Source: Aspidapion aeneum (Eukaryota; Arthropoda; Insecta; Coleoptera; Brentidae). Taken from it: a stretch of 64,000 nucleotides of DNA. A program made the translations under genes and the position numbers. Positions 36,451 to 50,189 of the stretch are shown here, piece after piece; position 1 is the first letter of the stretch; each line of letters starts with the position of its first letter. The notes under the pieces are model-generated. The model was not told the origin of the DNA and did no database searches. It worked only from the letters and a program-made list of their open reading frames with translations. The DNA lies in contig OY755045.1 in the NCBI GenBank assembly GCA_963576565.1, forward strand, positions 6,879,477 through 6,943,476. Reading direction: 5' to 3'.

Positions 36451-39400
36451 TCTGAAAGTTTAGGTAGAATATCCAAATGGTAACACGTCTCTTTTGTTGT
36501 GTGTAAAAAGTTGTAAAAGACGGCAGCATTATTTGAAGAGAGGTAATAAATGATAGTTCCAAAAAGAAACTAGTAATACGTTATTTTATTATTGAAGAAT
36601 ATTAAGACAGCCTTTGGTGTAAAACAACATGCTTAAAACTTGAAATATCGAAATGGCAGCACGGCTCAGGCTCTTAAGTTGGAAATTTTCAAAGGGGAAG
36701 GGGGAAATGATCATTTGAACAAAGATAAATTCGAAGATCAAACTAGCAACACGGAGACACGTCTCTTTTTTGTGAGTAATATAATAAAGTAGCATATATT
36801 GAAGACAAATCACATTTAAATAGTAGAAAATCCTTAAAAAATTAAAATATTGCAATGGCAGTACACCTCAGCTTCTTTTGTGCCAAGGATTCTAAAAAGG
36901 AATCATTACTGAAACAAATATTAATTGTTCTGAGATCAAAATAGCAACATGTTTCTTTGGTATTGAAGGTGAAAATTAATATTATAAAATGGCAGCACGT
37001 CTGAGCTTCCTGTGTCCACTGATAAGGATTACAAAATTAAACATTTTTTGGACAAAAAAATACTTTTAAAAACTGGGTACAATTTCCAAATGGCAACGTC
37101 TCTATTGCTTTGGGGGTTATCAAAAAAGGCAACTTTGTTCAACACACACAACATCATTGTTAAATATTGAATATTAACATTCTTAGAAATTAAAATATTA
37201 CAATAGTAGTAAACCTCATGTTCTTTTGTGCCAAAGATTCTAAAAGGAGTCATACTTGAACAAATATTAATTGTTCTAAGAGCAAAATAGCAACACGTCT
37301 CTTTGGTATTGGAGGTGACAATCAATATTAAAATGGCAGCACGTCTGAGTCTTCTGTGTCCACTGCTACGAACTACAATAGTAATCATTATTTGGACACA
37401 AAAAAAATCAAAAAGTAGGTAGTATTTCTAAATGGCAACGTCTGGTTTGCATTGCCCCCTGCAATATTACCGAACCCCCTGTTAATAAAAAAGGCAACTT
37501 TTTCGAATACAGATCATTCTTAAATATAAGAACATTCTTAAAAATGGAAATATTGCAATGGCAGTAAACCTCAGTTTTTTTTTGTGGCAAAAATTCTAAA
37601 AGGAGTCATACTTGAACAAATATTAATTGTTCTAAGAGCAAAATAGCAACACGTCTCTTTGGTATTGGAGGTGACAATCAATATTAAAATGGCAGCACGT
37701 CTGAGCCTTCTGTGTCCACTGCTGAGAATTACAATAGTAATCATTATTTGGACACAAAAAAAAATCAAAAAGTAGGTAGTATTTCTAAATGGCAACGTCT
37801 GGTTTGCATTGCCCCCTGCAATATTACCGAACCCCCTGTTAATAAAAAAGGCAACTTTTTCGAACACATATCATTCTTAAATATTAGAACATTCTTAAAA
37901 ATTGAAATATTGCAATGGCAGTAAACCTCAGTTTTTTTTTGTGGCAAAAATTCTAAAAGGAGTTATACTTGAACAAATATTAATTTTTCTAAGAGTAAAA
38001 TAGCAACACGTTTCTTTTAGTTTTGGAGGTGAAAATGAAGATTAAAATTTCCAAATGGCAACGCCTCGTTTGTATTGGGGGTAATCACAAAAGACAACTT
38101 TTTTGAACACAGATTATTCTTAAATATTAGAAGAACATTCTTAAAAATTAAAATATTGCAATGACAGCACACATCAGCTTCTTTTCTACCAAGAATTCTA
38201 AAAGTAGTCCTACTTGAACAAATATTAATTGTTCTGAGAGCAAAATAGCAACACGTCTCTTTGGTTTTGAAGGTGAAAAATCAAGATTAAAATGGCAACA
38301 TGTCTGAACCACCTGTGTCCACTGCTAAGGATTACAAAATTAATCATTTTTTGGACAAAAAAACACTTTTAAAAACTGAGTACAATTTCCAAATGGCAAC
38401 GTCTCTTTTGTTTTGGGGGTTATCAAAAAAGGCAACTTTTTTCAACACTGATCATTCTTAAATATTAGAAGAACATTCTTAGAAATTGAAATATGACAAT
38501 GGTAGGACACCTCAGCTTCTTTTGTGCCAAAGATTCTAAAAGGAGTCATACTTGAACAAATATTAATTGTTCTAAGAGCAAAATAGCAACACGTCTCTTT
38601 GGTATTGGAGGTGGCAATCAATATTAAAATGGCAGCACGTTTGAGCCTTGTGTGTCCCCTGCTGAGAATTACAATAGTAATCATTATTTGGACACAAAAA
38701 AATCAAAAAGTAGGTAGTATTTCCAAATGGCAACGTCTGGTTTGCATTGCAGGGAGTTAATAAAAAAGGCAACTTTTTCGAACACAGATCATTCTTAAAT
38801 ATTAGAACATTCTTAAAAATGGAAATATTGCAATGGCAGTAAACCTCAGTTTTTTTTTGTGGCAAAGATTCTAAAAGGAGTCATACTTGAACAAATATTA
38901 ATTTTTCTAAGAGTAAAATAGCAACACGTCTCTTTTAGTTTTGGAGGTGAAAATAAATGGCAGCACGTCCGAGCCTCCTGTGTCCACTGTTAAAGATTAT
39001 AAAAGTAATCATTATTTCGACAAATTTTGTTTTTAAAAAGTAGGTAAAATTTCTAAATGGCAACGTCTCGTTTGCATTGGGGGTAATCACAAAAGACAAC
39101 TTTTTTGAACACAGATTACTCTTAACTATTGAAAAAACATTCTTAAAAATTGAAATATTGCAATGGCAGCACACCTCAGCTTCTTTTGTACCAAGAATTC
39201 TAAAAGTAGTCATACTTGAAAAAATATGAACTGTTCTAAGAGCAAAATAGCAACACGTCTCTTTGATATTGGAGGTGACAATCAATATTAAAATGGCAGC
39301 ACGTCTGAGCCTTCTGTGTCCACTGCTAAGAATTACAATAGTAATCATTATTTGGACACAAAAAAAAATCAAAAAATAGGTAGTATTTCCAAATGGCAAC

Positions 39401-42400
39401 GTCTGGTTTGCATTGGGGGTTTATAAAAAAGGCAACTTTTTCGAACATAGATCATTCTTAAATATTAGAACATTCTTAAAAATGGAAATATTGCAATGGC
39501 AGTAAACCTCAGTTTTTTTTGTGGCAAAGATTCTAAAAGGAGTCATACTTGAACAAATATTAATTGTTCTAAGAGCAAAATAGCAACACGTCTCTTTGGT
39601 ATTGGAGGTGGCAATCAATATTAAAATGGCAGCACGTTTGAGCCTTGTGTGTCCCCTGCTGAGAATTACAATAGTAATCATTATTTGGACACAAAAAAAA
39701 TCAAAAAGTAGGTAGTATTTCCAAATGGCAACGTCTGGTTTGCATTGCAGGGAGTTAATAAAAAAGGCAACTTTTTCGAACACAGATCATTCTTAAATAT
39801 TAGAACATTCTTAAAAATGGAAATATTGCAATGGCAGTAAACCTCAGTTTTTTTTGTGGCAAAGATTCTAAAAGGAGTCATACTTGAACAAATATTAATT
39901 TTTCTAAGAGTAAAATAGCAACACGTCTCTTTTAGTTTTGGAGGTGAAAATAAATGGCAGCACGTCCGAGCCTCCTGTGTCCACTGTTAAAGATTATAAA
40001 AGTAATCATTATTTCGACAAATTTTGTTTTTAAAAAGTAGGTAAAATTTCTAAATGGCAACGTCTCGTTTGCATTGGGGGTAATCACAAAAGACAACTTT
40101 TTTGAACACAGATTATTCTTAAATATTGAAAAAACATTCTTAAAAATTGAAATATTGCAATGGCAGCACACCTCAGCTTCTTTTGTACCAAGAATTCTAA
40201 AAGTAGTCATACTTGAAAAAATATGAACTGTTCTAAGAGCAAAATAGCAACACGTCTCTTTGGTATTGGAGGTGACAATCAATATTAAAATGGCAGCACG
40301 TCTGAGCCTTCTGTGTCCACTGCTAAGAATTACAATAGTAATCATTATTTGGACACAAAAAAAAAATCAAAAAATAGGTAGTATTTCCAAATGGCAACGT
40401 CTGGTTTGCATTGGGGGTTTATAAAAAAGGCAACTTTTTCGAACATAGATCATTCTTAAATATTAGAACATTCTTAAAAATGGAAATATTGCAATGGCAG
40501 TAAACCTCAGTTTTTTTTGTGGCAAAGATTCTAAAAGGAGTCATACTTGAACAAATATTAATTTTTCTAAGAGTAAAATAGCAACACCTCTCTTTTAATC
40601 TTGGAGGTGAAAATGAAGATTAACATGGCAGCACGTCTGAGCCTCCCGTGTCCAGTGTTAAGGATTATAAAAGTAATCATTATTTCGACAAATTTTGTTT
40701 TTAAAACAAAGGTAAAATTTCCAAATGGCAACGTCTCGTTTGCATTGGGGGTAATCCCAAAAGACAACTTTTTTAAACACAGATTATTCTTAAATATTAG
40801 AAGAACATTCTTAAAAATTGTAATATTGCAATGGCAGCACACCCCAGCTTTTTTTGTACCAATAATTCTAGAAGTAGTCATACTTGAACAAATATTAATT
40901 GTTCTAAGAGCAAAATAGCAGCATGTCTGAGCCTCCTGTGTCCACTGCTAAGGATTACAAAATTAATCATTTTTTGGACAAAAAAACACTTTTAAAAACT
41001 GAGTACAATTTTCAAATGGCAACGTCTCTTTTGTTTTGGGGTCTAGCAAAAAGGCAACTTTTTTCAACACTGATCATTCTTAAATATTAGAAGAACATTT
41101 TTAGAAATTGAAATATTACAATGGTAGGACACCTCAGCTTCTTTTGTGGCAAAGATTCTAAAAGGAGTCATGCTTGAACAAATATTAATTGTTCTAAGAG
41201 CAAAATAGCAACACGTCTCTTTGGTATTGTAGGTGACAATCAATATTAAAATGGCAGCACATCTGAGCCTTTTGTGTCCACTGCTAAGAATTACAACAGT
41301 AATCATTATTTGGACACAAAAAAAAAATCAAAAAGTAGGTAGTATTTCCAAATGGCAACGTCTGGTTTGCATTGGGGGTTAATAAAAAAGGCAACTTTTT
41401 CGAACACAGATCATTCTTAAATATTAGAACATTCTTAAAAATGGAAATATTGCAATGGCAGTAAACCTCAGTTTTTTTTTGTGGCAAAGATTCTAAAAGG
41501 AATCATACTTGAACAAATATTAAATAGCAACACGTCTCTTTTAATTTTGGAGGTGAAAATGAAGTTTAAAATGGCAGCACGTCTGAGCCTCCTATGTCCA
41601 CTGTTAAGGATTATAAAAGTAATCATTATTTCGACAAATTTTGTTTTTAAAAAGTAGGTAAAATTTCCAAATGGCAACCTCTCGTTTACATTGGGGGTAA
41701 TCACAAAAGACAACTTTTTTGAACACAGATCATTCTTAAATATTAGAACATTCTTAAAAATTGAAATATTACAATGGCAGCACACCTCAGCTTCTTTTGT
41801 GCCAAAGATTCTAAAAGGAATCATACTTGGACAAATATTAATTGCTCTAAGAGCAAAATAGCAACAAGTCTCTTTGGTATTGGAGGTGACAATCAATATT
41901 AAAATGGCAGCACGTCTGAGCCTTCTGTGTCCACTGCTAAGAATTACAATAGTAATCATTATTTCGACACAAAAAAAATCAAAAAGTAGGTAGTATTTCC
42001 AAATGGCAACGTCTGTTTGCATTGGGAGTTAATAAAAAAGGCAACTTTTTCGAACACAGATCATTCTTAAATATTAGAACATTCTTAAAAATGGAAATAT
42101 TGCAATGGCAGTAAACCTCAGTTTTTTTTGTGGAAAGATTCTAAAAGGAGTCATTACTTGAACAAACATTAATTGTTCTAAAATCAAAATAGCAACACGC
42201 CTCTTTGCTTTTGAAGATAAAAATCAAGACCAAAATGGCAGCACGTCTGAGCCTCCTGTGTCCACTGCTAAGGATTACAAAAGTAATTATTATCACAGAT
42301 CATTCTTAAATATTAGAAGAAGATTCTTAAGAATTGATATATTGCAATGGCAGCACACCTCAGCTTCTTTTGTGCCAAAGATTCTAAAACGAGTCATTAC

Positions 42401-43329
42401 TTGAACAAACATTAACTGTTCTAAAATCAAAATAGCAACACGCCTCTTTGCTTTTGAAGATAAAAATCAAAATTAAAATGGCAGCACGTCTGAGCCTCCT
42501 GTGTCCACTGCTAAGGATTACAAAAGTAATTATTATTTGGGCAAAAAAACAATTTCAAAAAGTAGGTAGAATTTCCAAATGGCAACTTTTTTGAACATAG
42601 ATCATTCTTAAATATTAGAAAAACATTCTTAAAAATTGAAATATTGCAATGGCAGCACACCTCAGCTTCTTTTGTACCAAGAATTCTAGAAGTAGTCATA
42701 CTTGAACAAATATTAGTTGTTCTAAGAGCAAAATAGCAACACGTCTCTTTGGTTTTGAAGGTGAAAATCAAGATTAAAATGGCAGCACGTCTGAGCCTCC
42801 TGTGTCCACTGCTAAGGATTACAACAGTAATCATTACTCGGACAAAAAAAATCAAAAAGTAAGTAGTATTTTTAAATGGGTTTATCAAAAAAGGAAACTT
42901 TTTGTACCAAGGATTCTAAAAAGAGTCATCAATTAAACAAATAATTGTTTTAAGATCAAAATAGTCTCGTTGTCAGCACGTTTGAGACTCTTGTGTACCG
43001 AGGATTGTAAAAGTAACCACAATTAAAATAGTAGAACATTTTTAAAAAATTGACATATTGCAGTGGCAGCACGCATTGGCGTCTTTTGTGCCAAGGATTT
43101 CAAAAGGGATCATCACTTAAACAAATAATTGTTGTAGCAATACGTCTCTTTGGTAATGGAGGTGACAATCAATATTAACATAGCATAGCACGTCGGAGCC
43201 TCTTACTAAAAATTATAAAAGTATTCATTATTTGGACAAAAAGCATTCCTGAAAACTAGGTGGAAAATCCAAATGGCAATGTTTCTTGTGTGTTGGTAGT
43301 TTTTTTGAACATATGCAGATAATTCTATA

Positions 43330-43330
<1 letters not shown>

Positions 43331-43360
<30 letters not shown>
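43331..43360. repeat. AAT microsatellite
   Basis: About ten consecutive ATA/TAA triplets inside the degenerate part of the 330-bp satellite. Confidence 0.8.
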
Positions 43361-43361
<1 letters not shown>

Positions 43362-44035
43362 TAAGAACATTCTCAAAAATTGAAAAATTGCACGCCTCAG
43401 TTTTTTTGTGTCGGCGATTCTAAAAGTAGTTATTTCAACAAAGAATAGCATCATATCTTTTTTGTGTCTGATGACCATTTAATATATGAGTGCCAAAGAT
43501 TATAAAAGTAGTAATCACAATTTGGCAAAGAACATTCTTAAAGTTAAGGTAGAATATCCAAATCACAACAAGTCTCTTTTGTGTAAGAAGTTGTAAAAGA
43601 AGGCAGCATTTATTGAAGTCAAACTTGAAGTAACAAAATGGCAGCACACTTCAGCCTGTTTTAAATCGGTGATTCTCAAAGGAATCATCATTTAAACAAA
43701 GAATAGTTTGAAAATGAGACTAACAACATGTCTCTATTGTATCAGATGGCCACTTAATATTAAAATGACAGCACGTTTTGACGTGTGGAAAAAAGGCTTT
43801 GCTTTTGTGTGTCGAGGATTATAAAAGTAATCAACATTTGACAGAGAGCATTCTGAGAGTTTAGGTAGAATATTCAAATGGCAACAAGACTCTTTTGGAT
43901 AAAATGTTGTAAAAGAAGGCAGCACTATTTGAAGAAAAACTTGAAATAACAAAGTGGCAGCACACCCAGCCTCTTGTGAGGAGGGAATTCTCAAAGGAGT
44001 CATCATTTCAACAAAGAATAGTTTGAAGATCAAAC

Positions 44036-44069
44036 CACGGATCATTTGTTAGATGATCCGTGATCAAAC
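44036..44069. repeat. Palindromic micro-insertion in a satellite monomer
   Basis: CACGGATCAT and ATGATCCGTG form a perfect 10-bp stem around TTGTTAG. ATCAAAC occurs directly before and directly after. Sister monomers read GATCAAACTAGCAAC without the insert (for example near 36736). Confidence 0.6.
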
Positions 44070-45320
44070 TAGCAACATGCTTCTATTGTGTGATGGCCAT
44101 TTAATATTAAAATAGCAACACGTCTAACCCTTTTGTGTGAACCGAACCGAGGATTATAAAAATAACCACCATTTAGCAGGGAACATTTTTAGAGTTTAGG
44201 TAGAATATCCAAATGGCAATACATCTCTTTTGGGTAAGAAGTTGTAAAATAAGGCAGCATTATTTGAAGACAAACTTAAAGTAACCAAGTGGCATCACAC
44301 CTCAGCCACTTTTAAGTCGGAGATTCACAAAGACGTCCTCATTTCAACAAAGAATAGTTCAAAGATCAAAATAGCAATAACGTGTCTCTATTGTGTCAGA
44401 TAACCACTTAATATTAAAATGACAGCACGTCAAAGAAATCACTATCTGGCAGAGAGCATTCTTAGAGTTAATAGAAACTTGTAAAAGAAGGCAACATTAT
44501 TGGATGAAAAACTTGAAGTAACAAAGTGGCAGCATACCTCAGCCTCTTTTGAGTCGGGAATTCTCAAATGAGTCATTATTTGAACAAATAATAGTTCAAA
44601 GATCAAACTGATAACAATACGTATTTTTGCTATTGAAGAATATTAAAATGGCATCAGGTCTGAGCCTCTTATGTGGCGACTGTCAAAGGATTACAAAAGT
44701 AAAAACTTATTTGGACAAAAAGCATTCTTAAGAAGTAGGTAGAATATCCAAATGGCAACACGTTTGTTGTCTTAGATATTATAAAAGTATGCAGTTTTAT
44801 TTCGATACAGATCATTCTTAAATAGTAGAAAAATATTCTTAAAAATTGAATATCTGAGAATGATAGTACAGCACCTTTTGTGATAAGAATTCTAAAAGGA
44901 GTCACCATTTCAATAAATAAAGTTTGAAGACCAAAATAGCAATAACATCTCTTTTGTATCGGAGTTGATCATTTAATATTATAATGGCATCAGGTCTGGT
45001 CACTATTTGAAGAAAGAACATTCTTAAAGAATACAGGGACTATACCAATGGTAACACATCCCTTTTGAGTTGAGGGTTTATAAAAGTTGACCACATTATC
45101 TGGATAAAACTGTATTCTTATAAGTGTGGAGGATTATAAACACCATTTAGTTATCTAAATGAAAAACACGATTCTTTTGTTTTGAGAGAAATAAAAATAG
45201 CAGCATGTTTTAAACACAGATCATTAAGAAAATGGAGACTAAGACTTATCAGAGCTTCTTGTGTGTCGAAGATTATAAACACTATTTGGACAATTATCCA
45301 GATGGCAAACTACTTCTTTT

Positions 45321-46469
45321 GGGTACGCGGGTAGATCTACTTCTGATCATCTTTTTGTATAACCCAAGTTATTGAAAAGAAAATGGCATACGGACAAGAG
45401 CTGCATCTGCTTTACGTCGATTTGCAGAAGGCATATCATAGTATACCACTAAATCTACTCTGGAAAGCGTTGGTAAACACAAACATAAGCGTACAACTAA
45501 TTAAGGCCATCAAAGAGTTGTACCGCAATAGTAAGGCAAAAGATAAAATAAAAGCAAAACTAACCAAAGGCTTTCAAATAAATAAAGGTCTTAAACAAGG
45601 TTGCTGTATCGCGCCTACGCTCTTTAAGAAATACTTGGAACAAGTCTTTAAAGTATGGAAGACAAAATGCCAAAACATGGGAATTTCGTTGGACGAAACC
45701 ACCTTGTATACTTTGTTTCGCCGATGATCGGATAGTAGTGGCTCAGGATTATGACGACCTCGAATATATGACACGAAAACTAATAGAAGAGTACAATAAG
45801 TGGGGACTAGAGGTTAATGTCAATAAGACAGAGTATATGTGTATCGGTGGAATAAAACAAGATCTAATCTTGAATACCGGGCAGCGAATTCAGTCCTGTG
45901 ATGACTATAAATACTTAGGTCTAAAAATTACAGCTGACGGAACACTAGACAAAGCTATAAAAAATCGAAACGTACAAGGAAGAAAAGCAATAACTTTATT
46001 AAATGGAATAATTTGGGACCCAAGTATATCAAAACATAACAAAAAGCTTATATATAACACCACTGTAAGTATTATTACATACGGTTCAGAAGTATGGCCA
46101 ATCAAGGATGGAACAGAAAAAATGCTTTCCGCTACGGGGATGGATTATTGGAGAAGAGCAGCAGGGAAATCAAAAAGAGTTACAAATCAAAGAATAAGAG
46201 AAATTATGACAGTGGGTGAACGTACTTTAGTGGATGATATAAGAACAAAACAACTAGTGTGGTACGGACATGTACAAAGAATGAATGATGAAAGACTACC
46301 TAAACAAATACTACAATGGAAACCAACTGGCCGAAAAAAACGAGGACGGCCAAGGAGAAGCTGGAGAGAAGGAATAGACAGTGAAATAAGAATAAGAGGC
46401 CTAGATGATGAATTATGGGCAAACAGAAACGAGTGGAGATTGGGTATCGGAAGACGTAGAACGTTGTGA
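45321..46469 (+). pseudogene. 5'-truncated RTE-like non-LTR reverse transcriptase, frameshifted
   Basis: Begins in mid-domain with GRSTSDHLF (45330-45356), then a one-base shift, then LLYVDLQKAYHSIPLNLLW and GLKQGCCIAPTLF (45383-45727). After a second one-base shift, at about 45705-45716, the catalytic FADD motif (45717-45728) reads on as DRIVVAQDYDDL. The rest is open to 46469: NKTEYM, YKYLGLKI, TYGSEVW, a thumb region with VWYGHVQRMNDERLPKQI, and a basic GRKKRGRPRRSW tail. These phrases are typical of RTE-clade LINEs. It lacks the endonuclease and has lesions, so it is a dead copy; about 40 bases of 3' tail follow. It lies at the end of the 330-bp satellite. Confidence 0.85.
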
Positions 46470-46509
46470 AACCGATAAATATATCTAATAAATAAAAGCA
46501 GAGATCGTT

Positions 46510-47285
46510 GTTTGGGCACGATAATTAGTAAATAGTGACATATTTATTAATAAAATAATTAATATATCAAAGAACATTTTTAAAGAGTGGATAAAATATA
46601 TACAAGAAATTACATTTGATTTTCTCTATGAAAAAAAATCTAGAGCATTGATTTTTCCCTTTAAAATGAAGATATAAAGAAGAAACACATAGTAAGACTG
46701 ACAAATACAAAAATAATAATGAATAAGTGGGTAATCGATTTTTTCCATTATCTAATAAAATATTTACCTTATGTATGTGATCCTTTTCGTATTATCAAAG
46801 CTAAATGTCACACCCGTTACACGAAATATTTAATTTAAAATATAATTTGTTGTTGAAGTTTCTGTTTTTATACTTTCTTCAATTTCGTATTTTATGATCT
46901 TACTTATTATTTAGTAATAATCGAATACTGTGACATTCTTGTTAAAAACTGTTTTATTACTCATCTATTATTTATTTAACTAAAAAAATGATTTATCATT
47001 GACAACTGAATTGGCGTCTATTGTATATTTTGATATCGATGTTTGAGCTGTCCAAAGTGTCAAAAAATTTGGAAAAAGGGAAAAAAAGACTTTAGTTTTA
47101 GACAAAAATTAGCTAATTTTTTCTAAAGGTTTAGTAGAAGATATCGAATATTTATATACTTATGCAAAATCAAATCAAATTTTTCTTTTGGAAAAAAAAG
47201 GTCTAAAATTGTCTTTTTCGACCAATTTTTATTTTGTATGAAAATATTTTGTGCTTGTGCTTCTATAAACCTCATAGTGCCTATT
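46510..47285. other. AT-rich stretch, nothing recognised
   Basis: No conserved frames, inverted repeats or tandem units identified between the LINE remnant and the next dispersed repeat. Confidence 0.4.
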
Positions 47286-47289
47286 TTTT

Positions 47290-47450
47290 AGCTCACACAT
47301 ATACTATACTATAGTAGTGTGAGCTTTGGTGATCCTAATTTTTTCGAGAAAAAAAAAGTTGCTCCGATTTCAAAAATTTTTATATATCTTTGCGTTTCAG
47401 ATGATTTTGAAACTTTTTTGTTGCGCCGTCTGTCTGTCTGTCTGTCTGTA

Positions 47451-47485
<35 letters not shown>

Positions 47486-48045
47486 ATGTCTGTAACGACC
47501 AACGCGCATAACTCAAAAACCGCTTGGCCGATTTTAATGAAATTTGGTACCTAGGCTGGGTCTTGGGTCGAGATGGTCCCATTTAAAAATGAACAAAATC
47601 CACCCAACAGAAACCAAATAAAAGGGTGGGGGTAGATTTCAAAAATTAGAGTTTATGTGAAAATATGGCGTGTGTGATATCAAACGAAAGGTAATTGAGT
47701 CTGCAGTTAAACAAAATACATTTTAATTTATTTTAAAAAAAGGGTGGGGGTATATTTTAAAAATTAGAGTTTAAGTGAAAATATGGCGTGTGTGATATCA
47801 AACGAAAGGTAATTAAGTCCGGAGTTTAACAAAATACATTTTAGTTTTTTGTTTTTTTTAAGGGTGGGGGTAGATTTCAAAAATTTGAGTTTTAGTCAAA
47901 ACATGGCTTGTGTGGTATCAAACAAAAGGTAATTTAGTCTGGAGTTAAATAAAATATATTTCAGTTTTTAGTTATATTAGCTCACACGTACACTATAACT
48001 ATAGTACCTAGTGTGAGCTTAGGGGCCCATATATTGGCAGAGTAT
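47290..48045 (+). repeat. Dispersed element with hairpin ends, copy B
   Basis: Both ends carry AGCTCACAC ... GTGTGAGCT hairpins with self-complementary TATACTATA-type loops (47290-47326 and 47978-48019). The inside has a TCTG microsatellite (47431-47495), then ACTCAAAAACCGCTTGG and three units of about 118 bases with GTGTGATATCAAACGAAAGG. It is the inverted homologue of 8149-8850. The (TCTG)n plus AACGCGCATAACTC arrangement resembles repeats common in arthropod genomes; I cannot name the family. Confidence 0.7.
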
Positions 48046-48236
48046 TTTAATATGAACGTAACGATTATCCCTTGAGAGTATAACGGGTGTGACAAACGAG
48101 ACTGATTCCAACTTCAAACAAGTCCTTCTGACAAATCTGGAAGCTGTTGACGGCGAGAACATTTTGTGACAGATTCCAAACAAGTTGAGATAAATTGTAA
48201 GAAAAAATATCACTAATAGGCGCCATCTTTAAATGT

Positions 48237-48548
48237 CAGGGTGGTTCAGAACATGTTTAGGGTTTTACCATCTTTACAGTTTTACTCAAACGTTTACACA
48301 CCTAAATATATAATGTCGATTTGTTTCTATGTAAAGTATTTTTTTAAAATCGATACCATCTTTTTGACTAGTACTAACTACTTTTACTTTATGGGGTAAA
48401 ACCAACGTGACCCTTTAGTTTGAAAACTCTAAAATGCTTTTTGAATAAAGGTTTTGACATTTATGATTTTTTTTCTGTTCTGTTTCTGTTTTTAAAATTA
48501 AATTAAACTTTTTAAGCTTATTATGTTCTGAACCACCCTAAAACCCTG
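48237..48548. mobile_element. MITE with 17-bp perfect terminal repeats
   Basis: AGGGTGGTTCAGAACAT (48238-48254) is exactly inverted as ATGTTCTGAACCACCCT (48523-48539). The extended ends read CAGGGTGGTT and AAAACCCTG. About 310 bases, no coding capacity. Confidence 0.7.
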
Positions 48549-48549
48549 T

Positions 48550-50150
48550 ATCTGACAAGTTGCCTACTCACAATTCATTTTACAATAAACTTAAATCTAC
48601 AGAAACCTGAACTGAGCCTTAGTTTGCCGTGACTGACAAAGTTAGTTTTTATATACAAATGTTATAATACCCTTTATATAAACATTATTATGCATGCAAC
48701 CTGTGAATTAATAAATTTTTATATATGTAACTAATATAATATATTATTTAAAGTTATCATTTTTAGTTAATACAGTTATTTTATATCTTTTACGCACATT
48801 TATCATTTCTATATATTATATATATATATATACTTATCATTTTTATATATTATATACACTAGTGCATTATAATGAATTTTGTTTTTCATGGGATAAATAT
48901 TTATTTCATTTAGTAGATATACTATAAGAATCATTATTAAAAACTGTGGTCAGCCACGGCCATCAATAAACGAATGCCCTTTATGTTTATAAATAATCAT
49001 ATAAAAAATATTAATTTTATATAATATGAGAGTCAACACCATATGTAATGAACGGTACATTTTTCAGAAAGAAACCCAACGTACAACATTTTCTTTTTAC
49101 TAAAAATTTTCCTATTGTGATACCGCATTTAAAATTTTTTACGTCAATAAATATTAATTTTTTTAAATTTTATATAGGTATATATTTTTGACCAACTTAA
49201 GATATGACTTAGGGGAGGGTCCTTCTATAACAACGAGGACGACCACGTAAATTATATACCTGGTGTAAGGACCTTACCAGGAGGAAAATAGGTGCTAGTT
49301 CAGAAAAAGGATTGACTACCTTAAATAGATTGATGGAAGTATTCCAATGTATTAGCTATATTATATTGTCCCGGAAGCTTGCTGAAAAGGACTTCAGAAC
49401 TTTATTCTTTTCGTAACAAAACTTTAAGTTCTTTGCATAGATACTTATTTAGAAAATAAATACAATTTTTTTATACTGTGGTGCAGTGACATCTTTAATT
49501 TTGATGGTTTTCTTAGTGATAAAATAATTTTTTATTTATTATTATTTTTCAGATCTTTATATAATATGGTTATTCTTATTTTTTTGATTTATTTAAATTC
49601 TCAGACCTTGTTACGACCTTTACTAGGAATCAGAAATTAAACAATAGCAGACTAGTTTCGCCGGTGTAGAAAGTCCTATAAATTGATGTACATTATCTAT
49701 ATATTGTTCTGTTTTGCACTGCAGTGCAATTTAAAAATAATAAAATAATTTTTTATTAAAAATATCTAATAATTGAATTTTTATTTAAAAAAAATGTTTT
49801 CAGCAAAAAGAAGAAAGCTTGGACATAGCAACCAGTTCATAAGATTAAAATGCATACTAAATTTTTTTAAAAACCGTTAATGTATTATTAATAGAGACAT
49901 TTTAAAAAAATTTGTAAAGTACATATTTATTTTTGTCTTTTTATAAAAAAATATAATTTTATATTAAAACTTTATTAAAACCCATCTCAAGGGTTTTTAC
50001 CAAAAAAAGCTAAGCCTTGTGCACAGTTTAACAGTTTGTGCTTCAAAAGAAAGAGGTTAATTTAGTGACGGGAAGAGGGAGTCAATTGCTCCTCCAAATC
50101 CAGAGCGATAAATTGGGCTTTAATGGCTCCTGAGCGCCCCTCGAAGGGGC
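48550..50150. other. AT-rich stretch with little structure
   Basis: Contains an AT microsatellite (about 48810-48832) and, just before the first composite element, a GC hairpin GCCCCT-CGA-AGGGGC (about 50136-50150). No gene recognised. Confidence 0.4.
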
Positions 50151-50189
50151 ACATTTTTTTTTTATTTACACGCACACATTCACACTTTT

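Larger units (their letters stand above)
36460..45320. repeat. Satellite array, monomer about 330 bp, with higher-order repeat
   Basis: Monomers carry AAATGGCAGCACGTCTGAGCC, TGTGTCCACTGCTAAGGATT, TTCCAAATGGCAACGTCT, TTAAATATTAGAACATTCTT, GATTCTAAAAGGAGTCAT and GCAAAATAGCAACACGTCTC in order. The word GCAGCACGTCTGAGCC recurs near 37332, 37687, 38630, 38958, 39296, 39627, 39956, 40285 and 40625. The section 38.4-40.6 kb is two near-identical blocks of about 997 bases, each of three monomers. Both edges (36.5-37 kb, 43-45.3 kb) are degenerate. The many minus-strand frames of 80-184 codons (for example 41468-42022) repeat the same peptide phrases and are judged to be by-products of the monomer. 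Confidence 0.85.

Noticed and set aside
41468..42022. 184-codon minus-strand frame and many similar ones across 37-43 kb
   Set aside because: They repeat the same phrases every 330 bases and are broken at different points; they are by-products of satellite monomers, not genes.
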